DNA of 63,408 nt, taken from positions 1-63,408 of the forward strand of contig MPNE01000023.1 in NCBI GenBank assembly GCA_002238865.1, read 5' to 3'. Positions within the stretch are counted from its first letter, which is position 1, and every line of letters starts with the position of its first letter. This stretch comes from Gemmatimonadetes bacterium bin94. GTDB lineage: Bacteria; Gemmatimonadota; Gemmatimonadetes; Longimicrobiales; Gaopeijiaceae. The notes beneath the pieces are model-generated. The model searched no databases and was not told the DNA's origin. It was given only the letters and a program-made list of their open reading frames with translations. The position numbers and the translations under genes are program-made. Of this stretch, positions 23,932 through 32,263 are shown piece by piece.

Positions 23932-24993
23932 ATGATGGATTTGCGGCGCCGCAGCGACGACGATTCGCTTTCAAGCAGGGAGCGCAGTGTTCTCGAGGCC
24001 GTCGTGCGCACCTACGTGGAAACCGCCGAGCCGGCGGGGAGCCGAACACTGGCACGCCGCTACAATTTCGGCGTGTCCCCGGCCACGATCCGAAACACCA
24101 TGGCCGATCTGGAGGATGAGGGCTATCTGACCCACCCCCACACCTCTGCGGGCAGGGTGCCGACCGATCTCGCGTACCGGTTCTTCGTGGACAGGGTGGT
24201 CCGTCCCGAATCGCTGACCGTTGCGGAGAGAGGCCTGATCGAACGGGAGCTCGGGACCGGCGAGTCGACCCTTGAACGCATCCTGCTCAACGCCACTCGT
24301 GCGCTGGGGATGCTGGTCAATGAGCTCGGTGTCGGCTCGGTGCCTCAACTCGACACCGCCCGCATGGAGCAGATCGATCTGATCCGGGTGTCGTCCAGCA
24401 AGGTACTCATGGTGGTGACGGTGCACAGCGGGATCGTGCGCACGGTGTATGTTGACCTCCCGGGCGATGTGCCCGCCGACGTCCTCGAAGGGCTTCAGCG
24501 GGTGTTGAATGAACGGCTCGCCGGACTGACCTTCCTGGAAATCCGCAGTTCGTTCGGAGAACGTCTCCGCGATGCGGTGGAGGATCCGGTCGCACAGGAC
24601 ATCCTCAATATTTTCGTCGAGTCGAGCGACGAGTTCTTCGCGCCGGTGCCCGCGGCGCAGGATCAGGTTGTTCTGGGGCAGACCTCTGCCATTGCAGCGC
24701 AGCCCGAGTTTTCGACCAACGAGCGTCTGCGCGACCTCATCGCGCTGACCGAACAGAAGGACTTGCTGGCCCGTGTTCTTGGTACGCGGGTCACACGCGG
24801 GGGCCCCTACGTCACCATTGGCGGCGAGCACGTCCCGGAACTGGCCGGCTTCACCCTGGTCACGTCCGGATACCGTCTCGGGGGACTCCGGGGGATCGTC
24901 GGAGTGATCGGGCCCACGCGCATGCCGTACGAAAAGGTGATCGCAATCGTGGACTACACTTCGTCCCTTGTAACTCGCATGCTGGAGCCCTGA
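23932..24993 (+). CDS. hrcA: Heat-inducible transcription repressor HrcA
   Basis: Repressor of groESL/dnaK-type operons through CIRCE sites. 353 residues, normal length. N-terminal winged helix with AVVRTYVETAEPAGSRTLARRY and SPATIRNTMADLEDEGYL, then the GAF-like middle domain and the C-terminal GLRGIVGVIGPTRMPYEKVIAIVDY. AGGAG lies 11 nt before the ATG at 23932 (a second ATG follows directly). dnaJ comes 27 nt later, but grpE and dnaK are absent from the locus. Confidence 0.95.
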   Translation: MMDLRRRSDDDSLSSRERSVLEAVVRTYVETAEPAGSRTLARRYNFGVSPATIRNTMADLEDEGYLTHPHTSAGRVPTDLAYRFFVDRVVRPESLTVAERGLIERELGTGESTLERILLNATRALGMLVNELGVGSVPQLDTARMEQIDLIRVSSSKVLMVVTVHSGIVRTVYVDLPGDVPADVLEGLQRVLNERLAGLTFLEIRSSFGERLRDAVEDPVAQDILNIFVESSDEFFAPVPAAQDQVVLGQTSAIAAQPEFSTNERLRDLIALTEQKDLLARVLGTRVTRGGPYVTIGGEHVPELAGFTLVTSGYRLGGLRGIVGVIGPTRMPYEKVIAIVDYTSSLVTRMLEP

Positions 24994-25020
24994 AGCCGGG
25001 CGTTCGCGCCCAGGGAACAT

Positions 25021-26160
25021 ATGGCCGACTACTACACGTTGCTCCGCGTTTCGCGCGGCGCAAGCCAGGAAGAAATCAAGAAGGCGTACCGCAAGGTCGC
25101 CCTGGAACACCACCCCGACCGGAACGCCGGGTCCAGGGACGCGGAAGAACGTTTCAAGGAGGTTACCAGGGCATACGAGGTGCTGAGGGACCCCGAGAAG
25201 CGTGCCCGGTACGATCGTTACGGTGAGGAAGGGCTGCGCGGACAGCAGGGCTTTGGAGGTGGTTTCGACTTCTCCGACGCGCTCGAAGTGTTCATGCGCG
25301 ACTTCGGGAACTTCGGGGGCTTCGAAAGCCTCTTTGGCGGGGGGCGGGCGACCAACCGGCCCGTGAAGGGGAAGTCGTTGCGCCTGACGGTGCCGCTGAC
25401 GCTGAAAGACGTGCGCAGGGGGGTCAGGAAGAAGGTCCGCGTTGCTGTTCTGGATCTTTGTGATTCCTGCCAGGGGACCGGCGTGAAGGACGGCGCTCGG
25501 CCCTTGCCGTGTCCCACCTGCCAGGGAGCCGGGGAAGAACGCCGGGTGGAGCGGTCCGTGTTCGGGCAATTCGTGAGCGTGGCGCCCTGTCGCCGCTGCA
25601 GCGGCGAAGGCACGGTCATCGTCGATCGCTGCGAGGCGTGCCACGGAGAGGGGCGCTCTCGGGTCGAGCGCGAGATCGGCGTGGAGGTGCCGCCCGGCGT
25701 TTCGTCCGAGAACTACATCACGCTGCGGGGGGAAGGAAACACCGGTCCGCGGGGCGGTCCGCGCGGCGATATCGTCGTGCTCCTCGATGTCGCCGAAGAC
25801 AGTCGGTTGACCCGTGAAGGGAACGACCTCGTTGCGGAAGTTCCGGTTTCGTTCAGTCAGGCCGCGCTCGGTGGGCAGGTGTCGGTCCCGACGGTGGAAG
25901 GCCAAACCAGCGTGGACATACCGGCGGGGGTCCAGAGCGGAGAAGAGATCCGGATCCGGGGAGAGGGGCTCCCCGATCTGAACAGCAGGCGAAACGGGGA
26001 TCTGGTGGTCCGTGTGGCCGTGTGGGTGCCGGACCATCTGACGTCCGAGCAGGAACGCATCATTCGCAGCCTGCGCGCGGTCGAGGATCCCCCTCCGGAG
26101 AAGATCGATCCGTCGGCGCGCCGGGGGTTCTGGTCCAAGGTCAGGGAGGCGCTGGGGTAG
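25021..26160 (+). CDS. dnaJ: Chaperone protein DnaJ
   Basis: Hsp40 co-chaperone that stimulates DnaK. J domain at residues 1-70 with HHPDRN, then a Gly/Phe-rich linker (~75-105), the zinc-finger domain with four CxxCxGxG repeats (CDSCQGTG, CPTCQGAG, CRRCSGEG, CEACHGEG), and the C-terminal substrate-binding domains. 379 residues, full length. Its stop lies 3 nt from the end of a convergent reverse-strand gene. Confidence 0.97.
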   Translation: MADYYTLLRVSRGASQEEIKKAYRKVALEHHPDRNAGSRDAEERFKEVTRAYEVLRDPEKRARYDRYGEEGLRGQQGFGGGFDFSDALEVFMRDFGNFGGFESLFGGGRATNRPVKGKSLRLTVPLTLKDVRRGVRKKVRVAVLDLCDSCQGTGVKDGARPLPCPTCQGAGEERRVERSVFGQFVSVAPCRRCSGEGTVIVDRCEACHGEGRSRVEREIGVEVPPGVSSENYITLRGEGNTGPRGGPRGDIVVLLDVAEDSRLTREGNDLVAEVPVSFSQAALGGQVSVPTVEGQTSVDIPAGVQSGEEIRIRGEGLPDLNSRRNGDLVVRVAVWVPDHLTSEQERIIRSLRAVEDPPPEKIDPSARRGFWSKVREALG

Positions 26161-26163
26161 GCT

Positions 26164-26565
26164 TTACCGCCGGTCCGCCGCACACAGCCGCCGCGCGCGC
26201 TCGGCCTTGATCATCCAGCGGCTCACGCTGATCCTGCACGTCGGGTCCAACTCGGCAGCCAGGGCGGCCAGGCCTTCCCACAGCCGGTGGGCGAGCCCGT
26301 TCCGCGACGGTGCGTCCTCCGGGTCCATCAGGATGATCCAGCTCTCGAGCGGCCGGGTGCCTTCATCGTCGACCAGCGGGTCCGTGCGCACTTCCAGGAG
26401 CATCAGGCGCGGCCGCGACTCCTCCACCAGGAGCCGGAGCCCCTCCATCCTCATGACGATGGCAGGGCGATACCGGCGGAGTTCGGCTCTGAGCCGATCC
26501 GCCGACAGCGTCCCTGGACCGACTCTGCGAAGGATGTCGACGACACGTTGCGTGGTTCGGACCAT
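26164..26565 (-). CDS. Hypothetical protein
   Basis: 133-residue protein on the opposite strand to its neighbours. I do not recognise a family. The composition is protein-like: alternating charged and hydrophobic residues, MVRTTQRVVDILRRVGPG at the start, a PLESWIILMDPEDAPS stretch, and a basic C-terminus (SRWMIKAERARRL). The ATG has GGAG 6 nt upstream on the reverse strand. No signal peptide or transmembrane helix. The main doubt is that GC-rich DNA produces spurious reverse-strand frames, but no forward frame here is convincing. Confidence 0.55.
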   Translation of the reverse strand: MVRTTQRVVDILRRVGPGTLSADRLRAELRRYRPAIVMRMEGLRLLVEESRPRLMLLEVRTDPLVDDEGTRPLESWIILMDPEDAPSRNGLAHRLWEGLAALAAELDPTCRISVSRWMIKAERARRLCAADRR

Positions 26566-26764
26566 TTGCGCTCCGGCTCACTTCTCGCTGGGGACAGCCC
26601 GTGACAGAAAGCCCCGCTCCCTTTTCGACAGGCGGCGGTTGCAACCCACGGGCGCAGGTACGGTACCGGGTGTTTCGGGGGCATCATATGGCTGGATGGG
26701 ACTACTTTTCGGACGGATGGTGTGGACGCCGGCGTGTTTGGCCATATTCAGGGGGGAGGTACCG

Positions 26765-27208
26765 TTGAGAGGCTCGCTGAACGACACATTGAGATCGGAT
26801 CTGGCGGATGCGCGCCGGGCACGGGACCGGGAGCGCACCCTGGTCCTGTCCACAACGCTGGCGGAGGTCCGAAACCGGGAGATCGAGGTCGGTTCGGCTC
26901 TGGACGACGAAGGCGTCCGAAGCGTTGTCGCCCGCGCGATCAAACAGCGTCGCGACGCTGCCGCCCAGATGAAGGATGGCGGCCGGCCGGAGCTGGCCGC
27001 GAAGGAGTTGGGTCAGGCGAAGATCCTCCAGGCCTATCTGCCTCCCGAACTGTCGGCCGACGAGGTACGGACCTGGGTTCGTGAGATCATCCAGGGAGGT
27101 GCGGGCCACATGGGTGCGGTCATGTCCGGGCTCATGCCGCGGATCCGCGGCCGCTTCGACGGCGGTAGCGCGTCCAGAATCGTCCGGGAGGAACTGGGCC
27201 GCTCATGA
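26765..27208 (+). CDS. yqeY: GatB/YqeY domain protein
   Basis: 147-residue helical protein resembling the tRNA-binding tail domain of GatB: LNDTLRSDLADARRARD, then TLAEVRNREIEVG, VVARAIKQRRDAA and KILQAYLPPELSADE. Function of stand-alone YqeY proteins is unclear. The TTG at 26765 is supported by GGGGGGAGG 5-6 nt upstream. The 199-nt gap before it, shared with the divergent hypothetical gene, contains a TACTTT (26703-26708) that could be a -10 box. rpsU, a common neighbour, is absent. Confidence 0.85.
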   Translation: MRGSLNDTLRSDLADARRARDRERTLVLSTTLAEVRNREIEVGSALDDEGVRSVVARAIKQRRDAAAQMKDGGRPELAAKELGQAKILQAYLPPELSADEVRTWVREIIQGGAGHMGAVMSGLMPRIRGRFDGGSASRIVREELGRS

Positions 27209-27241
27209 CCCGTCCCAACCGGCCCGCGGGCTGCTGAAACG

Positions 27242-29686
27242 ATGACGCGCCGCGCTCTCCAGGTGCTGGAGTTCGGGCGAGTCCTGGAGTACGCAGCCGG
27301 TTTTGCCTCAACCTCCGGGGGGCGGGAGGCGGTGCTGGCCATGAGGCCTGCCCGTGAGAGGGGGACCGTACAGGATCGTCTCGCTGCCGTCGACGAGACG
27401 GGGCGCTTTCTCGCCGAGACGGACGAGTGGGTGTTTCCCGACCTCCCCGATGTGGACGTTGCGGTGAAGAGGCTTGCCGTGGACGGCGCGGTCCTCTCGC
27501 CCCGGCAACTGGCCGAAGTCGGCGGACTGCTGGCTGCGGGGGCCACGTTGCTCCGCTCCCTGAACCGGCAGCCGGTTGCGCGGAACCGGGGGGGCGCCCA
27601 CAACGGGGATCCGTCCAACGGCCCGGGTGCGACCCGGTATCCGACGCTCGATGTTCTCGGGGCCCGACTCCTCGCCGAGCCGCGTCTCGAATCGACCCTG
27701 CGCCGTGCCGTTGATGCCCAGGGTACGGTCCTCGACGGTGCGAGCCGGGAACTCCGGCGTATTCGTGGCCGGTTGACCGGCGCTCACAATCGCGTTGTGG
27801 CTCACCTGGAGCAGTTTCTCGACGGCGTCGGTGATCGCCACCGGGTGCCGGGCGCATCGGTCACCATTCGTGAAGGGCGTTACGTGATCCCCCTGCGCCG
27901 CGAGGGGAAGAGGACGGTGGGAGGATACGTCCACGACGAATCCTCCTCGGGTGCCACGGTGTTCGTCGAACCGCCCTCGGCCATCGAGATGATGAACCGC
28001 GTGCGCGAGCTGGAAAGGGCCGAGACGAGGGAGGTTGACCGAATCCTGAGGGAGTTGACGGACCGCTGCCGTCCCCTGGCCGTCCGGTTGGCCGATTCGC
28101 TCGCGGCACTGACGGAGATGGACAGGCGAGTGGCGCTGTCCCGGGCCGCAAACCGTTGGGAAGGGTGCGTGCCGGAAGTGACCGAAGGTCCGCTTTGCAT
28201 CCGGGGAGGACGTCACCCGCTCCTCGTCGCGGCGGGCGTCGACGCGGTCCCTTTCGACTTCGAGCTCGACGACGGAGAGGGTGTGATGGTCGTGACCGGC
28301 CCGAACACCGGCGGCAAGACGGTCTTCCTCAAATCGGTGGGGCTCGTCGCCGCCCTCGCCCAGTCGGGGATCATTCCCCCCGCGGGCCCCGGCACCCGCC
28401 TTCCCGTCTTCGACGCCTTCTTCGCCGATGTGGGTGACGAGCAGTCGATCGCCGACAGCCTTTCGACATTCTCGGCGCACCTGCGCAACCTGCGGGAGGT
28501 GCTGGAAGTTGCGGGGCCGCGCTCCCTGGTCCTCATCGACGAGCCCGGCGCGGGAACCGATCCCAAGGAAGGGGAAGCCCTGGCGCGTTCCCTCATCGAG
28601 ACCCTTGCGGAGCGCGGCTGCACGGCGGTGGTCACCTCGCACCTGGGGGGCCTCAAGCGGCTCGGACGCGAGGGCAGCCGCATCGTCAACGCCTCGCTGC
28701 ACTTCGATGGCGAGCGTCTCGCACCCACCTACCGTTTTGCGAAGGGACGCCCCGGGCGCAGCTACGGCCTCGCAATCGCTCGCGGCCTGGGATTCCCGGA
28801 CGATGTGCTGGACCGCGCCGAAGCATATCGGGATACGAGCGAAGCCCGGCTGGACGACCTGCTGGAGAGCCTCGAAAGGAAGGAGCAGCACGTCTCGCGC
28901 CTCCTCGCGGAACTCGACGGCGAGCGGAAGCGCACTGCAGTCCTGGGCTCCGAGTTGGAGGCGCGGGCGGCGGAGCTCCGCCGGTCGGAGAGGGAACATG
29001 CCGCGCGCGCCAGGAGGGAGGCCCGCCGGATGCTGCTCGATGCCCGCGCGGAGGTGGAAGCCGCCATCGCGGAGCTGGGGGACCGCGTGACCACGGGAGA
29101 GTCCCTGGAGGAGGCATCTCGCCGGGCGCGACGTACGGTCGAGGTCGCGGCCCGGGGGCTGGAGGTCCCGACCGGGGTCGCACCGGACTACGATCGGGAC
29201 CCGGACGCGAGGCTTGAGCCGGGTGCGAAGGTGATCATGGTGAATTCCGGTGCCCGTGGCAGGGTAGTGGCCGTGGAAGGGGACCGGGTGATCGTCACGG
29301 TCGGAGGGGTTCGCATGAAGGTCTCGCCGGGATGGTTCGTCGTCGAGGGGGAAGGGGGTGCCGGTCCCGCCGCCGACCTGGGACGGCGCGAACCGGCGGC
29401 TGAAGCTCGCGGCGGGGGGGGCTGGACCGCACCGCGCATCGAAGCGGTCAGCGAGCTGGATCTGCGCGGCCAGCGCGTCGACGAGGCCGAGACTTCCCTT
29501 TCCCGTGCGCTGGACGCGGCGTCGGTTGCCGACCTGCGCGAACTCCGGGTTATCCACGGCATGGGGACCGGTGCCTTGCGCGAGCGGGTGGCCGAAGTCC
29601 TGGGCCGCGACGCCCGGGTCGAGCGCTTCCGGGCGGGGAAGCCGGGCGAAGGCGGATACGGGGTCACCGTGGCCAGGATCCGGTAG
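27242..29686 (+). CDS. mutS2: Endonuclease MutS2
   Basis: MutS-like ATPase linked to recombination suppression and, in Bacillus, collided-ribosome splitting. 814 residues. The clamp/lever region contains GRYVIPLRREGKRTVGG and DESSSGATVFVEP. The ATPase domain has Walker A GPNTGGKT, Walker B LVLIDEPGAGTDP and TSHLGGLK. A coiled-coil region follows, then KOW-like and C-terminal Smr domains (LDLRGQRVDEA, RVIHGMGTGALR). A hydrophilic insert around residues 110-140 (GGAHNGDPSNG) is unusual. Stop lies 1 nt before the dnaG start. Confidence 0.95.
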   Translation: MTRRALQVLEFGRVLEYAAGFASTSGGREAVLAMRPARERGTVQDRLAAVDETGRFLAETDEWVFPDLPDVDVAVKRLAVDGAVLSPRQLAEVGGLLAAGATLLRSLNRQPVARNRGGAHNGDPSNGPGATRYPTLDVLGARLLAEPRLESTLRRAVDAQGTVLDGASRELRRIRGRLTGAHNRVVAHLEQFLDGVGDRHRVPGASVTIREGRYVIPLRREGKRTVGGYVHDESSSGATVFVEPPSAIEMMNRVRELERAETREVDRILRELTDRCRPLAVRLADSLAALTEMDRRVALSRAANRWEGCVPEVTEGPLCIRGGRHPLLVAAGVDAVPFDFELDDGEGVMVVTGPNTGGKTVFLKSVGLVAALAQSGIIPPAGPGTRLPVFDAFFADVGDEQSIADSLSTFSAHLRNLREVLEVAGPRSLVLIDEPGAGTDPKEGEALARSLIETLAERGCTAVVTSHLGGLKRLGREGSRIVNASLHFDGERLAPTYRFAKGRPGRSYGLAIARGLGFPDDVLDRAEAYRDTSEARLDDLLESLERKEQHVSRLLAELDGERKRTAVLGSELEARAAELRRSEREHAARARREARRMLLDARAEVEAAIAELGDRVTTGESLEEASRRARRTVEVAARGLEVPTGVAPDYDRDPDARLEPGAKVIMVNSGARGRVVAVEGDRVIVTVGGVRMKVSPGWFVVEGEGGAGPAADLGRREPAAEARGGGGWTAPRIEAVSELDLRGQRVDEAETSLSRALDAASVADLRELRVIHGMGTGALRERVAEVLGRDARVERFRAGKPGEGGYGVTVARIR

Positions 29687-29687
29687 C

Positions 29688-31490
29688 GTGATTCCCGACG
29701 ACGTGGTCGAGGAGGTGCGCGCCCGCGCCGATATCGTCGGGGTCATCGGCGAGTTCGTTCAACTGAAGAAGGCGGGCAGGGAATTCAGGGGACTGAGTCC
29801 CTTCAAGAAGGAAAACACCCCCTCCTTCTACGTCATTCCCGCCAAGGCGTTTTTCCACGACTTCTCTTCCGGCGAGTCCGGAGACGTCTTCTCGTTTCTG
29901 ATGAAGCACCAGGGCATGAGTTTCGTGGATGCCGTCAAGTTCGTGGGCGCGCGCAGCGGGGTGGACGTGCGCGAGGTCGGCAAGGGAAAGCGGCGCGACG
30001 ACGCCTGGCGGCCGTACTACGAAGCGACCGCGCACGCCGGAGCCTTTTTCGCGGAGCGTCTGTGGGAGTGGGAAGGCGGTGGGGGTGCCCGCGAGTACCT
30101 GGAGGGGCGGGGAATCGACCGGGAGGTGGGGGAACGCTTCGGGCTCGGCTATGCGCCCGACGAGTGGGGAGCTTTTCGCGAGGCCGCGTCGGTCCACGGC
30201 CTCGACGAAGGCACCCTGTTGGAACTGGGGCTCCTGAAGAAGAGCGAGAAGGGTGGCGGCCCCTACGACGCCTTCCGGAACCGCATCATCTTCCCCATCG
30301 AGTCGGTCAGCGGACGCGTGCTCGCCTTCGGGGGCAGAGTGCTGGGCCCCACGGGCAAGGGGGCGCCCAAGTACCTCAACTCGCCGGAGAACCCCATCTT
30401 CCACAAGGGCGAGGTTCTGTACGGCCTCGGATGGGCCCGAAACCACGTCCGCAGGGCTGAATCCGTCCTTGTCGTTGAGGGCTTCATGGACGTGGTGTCG
30501 CTCGCGGCGGTGGACATCCGTAACGTCGTTGCACCGCTGGGAACCGCCCTGACGCAGTCGCACGCACGCCTCCTGAAGCGCTACACGAACCAGGTGCGGC
30601 TGCTCTTCGACAGCGACCCGGCCGGGCTCCGTGCGACCTTCCGGGCCGCCGACACGCTCCTTGGCGAGGGGCTCCACGCAGCCGTCGTGACGCTTCCCGA
30701 TGGCGAGGACCCCGACTCGGTGGCCCGCTCCGGGGGCGGGGAGGCGGTCCGCGGTTTCGTGGCTCAGGCGGTGGATGTGCTGGACCGCAAGATCGCGATC
30801 CTCGAGGAGCACGACTACTTCGGTTCAATCGAGAAGACCCGGCGGGCGCTGGACCGTCTGCTGCCCACGCTGCGGGCGGTCAAGGACCGCGGACTGCGGG
30901 ACATCTACCTGACAAGGGTCGCCGAGCGCACAGGCGTGCGCGCGGAAACGCTCGACGCCGAACTGCGCCAGTCCGCGACCACCCGGGCGGTGCCCGAAGG
31001 CCGCACGCCTCTTCGCCGGTCCAGGCCCGGTCCCCGGTTTCATGGACTGGGACCCGAGCGTGCGCTGCTGCTCCTGATGGTCAAGCACCGGGAGTGTATC
31101 GACAAGGTGAGCGAGAGCATTGGTCCCTCCGATTTGGAGGATGGGGTCAAGCGTGTGATCTTCGAGGCACTGGTCACCGACCCGGAGCTCGCAAGGTTGC
31201 CGGCGGATACGATGCCGGAAGCCGTCCAGTTCTTCGAGGATCTGATGGCGGATCCGGAAACGATGGCGTCTCCCGAGCAGGTGTTGACCGACACTGTGTC
31301 TGCGATCGAGACCAACGGAGACAACCGGCGCCGCGACTCGCTGCGGGAGGAGTTCCGGCGAGCACCGGAGGGCCCGGAACAGAGGCGGCTGGTCAGAGAA
31401 TTGGAACGGTTGACGAAGAAGACGGCCGGCCGGTTGCCGGATTGGCGCAGATCCGCCACACACCATAGAGAGGGGGAAGCACCAAAGTGA
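29688..31490 (+). CDS. dnaG: DNA primase without zinc ligands
   Basis: Synthesises RNA primers at replication forks. 600 residues, GTG start right after mutS2. The TOPRIM core has LVVEGFMDVVSL and LLFDSDPAGLRAT; the fold-defining region AFRNRIIFPIE and the C-terminal helicase-binding part are present. The N-terminal CHC2 zinc finger is recognisable by PFKKENTPSF and FHDFSSGESGD, but all four metal ligands are replaced (Ser37, Lys40, Asp58, Ser61). Similar zinc-less variants are known in some alphaproteobacteria. Overlaps the next gene by 4 nt. Confidence 0.95.
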   Translation: MIPDDVVEEVRARADIVGVIGEFVQLKKAGREFRGLSPFKKENTPSFYVIPAKAFFHDFSSGESGDVFSFLMKHQGMSFVDAVKFVGARSGVDVREVGKGKRRDDAWRPYYEATAHAGAFFAERLWEWEGGGGAREYLEGRGIDREVGERFGLGYAPDEWGAFREAASVHGLDEGTLLELGLLKKSEKGGGPYDAFRNRIIFPIESVSGRVLAFGGRVLGPTGKGAPKYLNSPENPIFHKGEVLYGLGWARNHVRRAESVLVVEGFMDVVSLAAVDIRNVVAPLGTALTQSHARLLKRYTNQVRLLFDSDPAGLRATFRAADTLLGEGLHAAVVTLPDGEDPDSVARSGGGEAVRGFVAQAVDVLDRKIAILEEHDYFGSIEKTRRALDRLLPTLRAVKDRGLRDIYLTRVAERTGVRAETLDAELRQSATTRAVPEGRTPLRRSRPGPRFHGLGPERALLLLMVKHRECIDKVSESIGPSDLEDGVKRVIFEALVTDPELARLPADTMPEAVQFFEDLMADPETMASPEQVLTDTVSAIETNGDNRRRDSLREEFRRAPEGPEQRRLVRELERLTKKTAGRLPDWRRSATHHREGEAPK

Positions 31491-32263
31491 CCTCAGAAAA
31501 CGGCCCAATCTCAACACGGCTGCTGGAGCTCCAGGTCATCGATCAGGACATCCGGAAGAACCGGGAACGAATCGACTCATTCGTGCCATTGCTGGAGGAA
31601 GTCGAAGCACCGGCCGAGCGTCTGGCCAAGGATGTCGAGGTCACCGCGACGAAGGTGCGTGAGTTGCGTCTGGAGGAACGTCGCCTGCGTCTCGCGGCCG
31701 AGGAAAAGAGGGTGCGGGTGCAGCGCCTGGAGGAACGCCTCAACCTGGTCCGGACGGTGCGCGAGGAGGCGGCGGTGCAGGCCGAGCTGGGGCTGATCCG
31801 ACGGGCTCTGGACCAGGAAGAGCAGGAGGTCGTGAGCCTGCTCGACCAGCTCAGCCGTTTCGAGGAGCGGCTGTCAGACCAGCGCGAGGCGATGGAAGAG
31901 GCGCGCGCAGAGGTGGAGCCGCGCCGCGATGAGCTTCTGGGCGAGCAGGAGGTGGCGCGCTCCGACGTCGCGACGCTGGAGTTGCGGCGCGTTGATTTCG
32001 CGTCCGCGGTCGATCCCCGGTACCTCCGCGTGTACGAAAAGCTGATCCAGGGAGGGCGTCGGGTCGCGGTGGCCCCCATGACCGAGGACGGGGCCTGCGG
32101 ATCCTGCTTCTCCCTGATCCCCCTGCAGGTCCAGAACGAGATTCGGGAGACTGCGCCACTGGTGCGCTGCGAGGCCTGCGGGGTCATCGTGACCGCTCCC
32201 GCTGCGGAAGACCAGGCGGGCAGCGGAAACGGGGACACCGCGGACGCGTCGTTCGACAGTTGA
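31487..32263 (+). CDS. Coiled-coil protein with C4 zinc ribbon
   Basis: 258 residues. Residues ~20-175 are a long antiparallel coiled coil rich in E, R and L; residues ~195-235 form a zinc ribbon with CGSC and CEAC. This is the family of C4-type zinc-ribbon proteins (CT398/HP0958-like), linked in some species to sigma-54 or flagellar function but widespread in bacteria lacking flagella. GTG start overlaps the dnaG stop. Role here unknown; the dnaG-recJ context suggests nucleic-acid metabolism. Confidence 0.85.
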   Translation: MTSENGPISTRLLELQVIDQDIRKNRERIDSFVPLLEEVEAPAERLAKDVEVTATKVRELRLEERRLRLAAEEKRVRVQRLEERLNLVRTVREEAAVQAELGLIRRALDQEEQEVVSLLDQLSRFEERLSDQREAMEEARAEVEPRRDELLGEQEVARSDVATLELRRVDFASAVDPRYLRVYEKLIQGGRRVAVAPMTEDGACGSCFSLIPLQVQNEIRETAPLVRCEACGVIVTAPAAEDQAGSGNGDTADASFDS

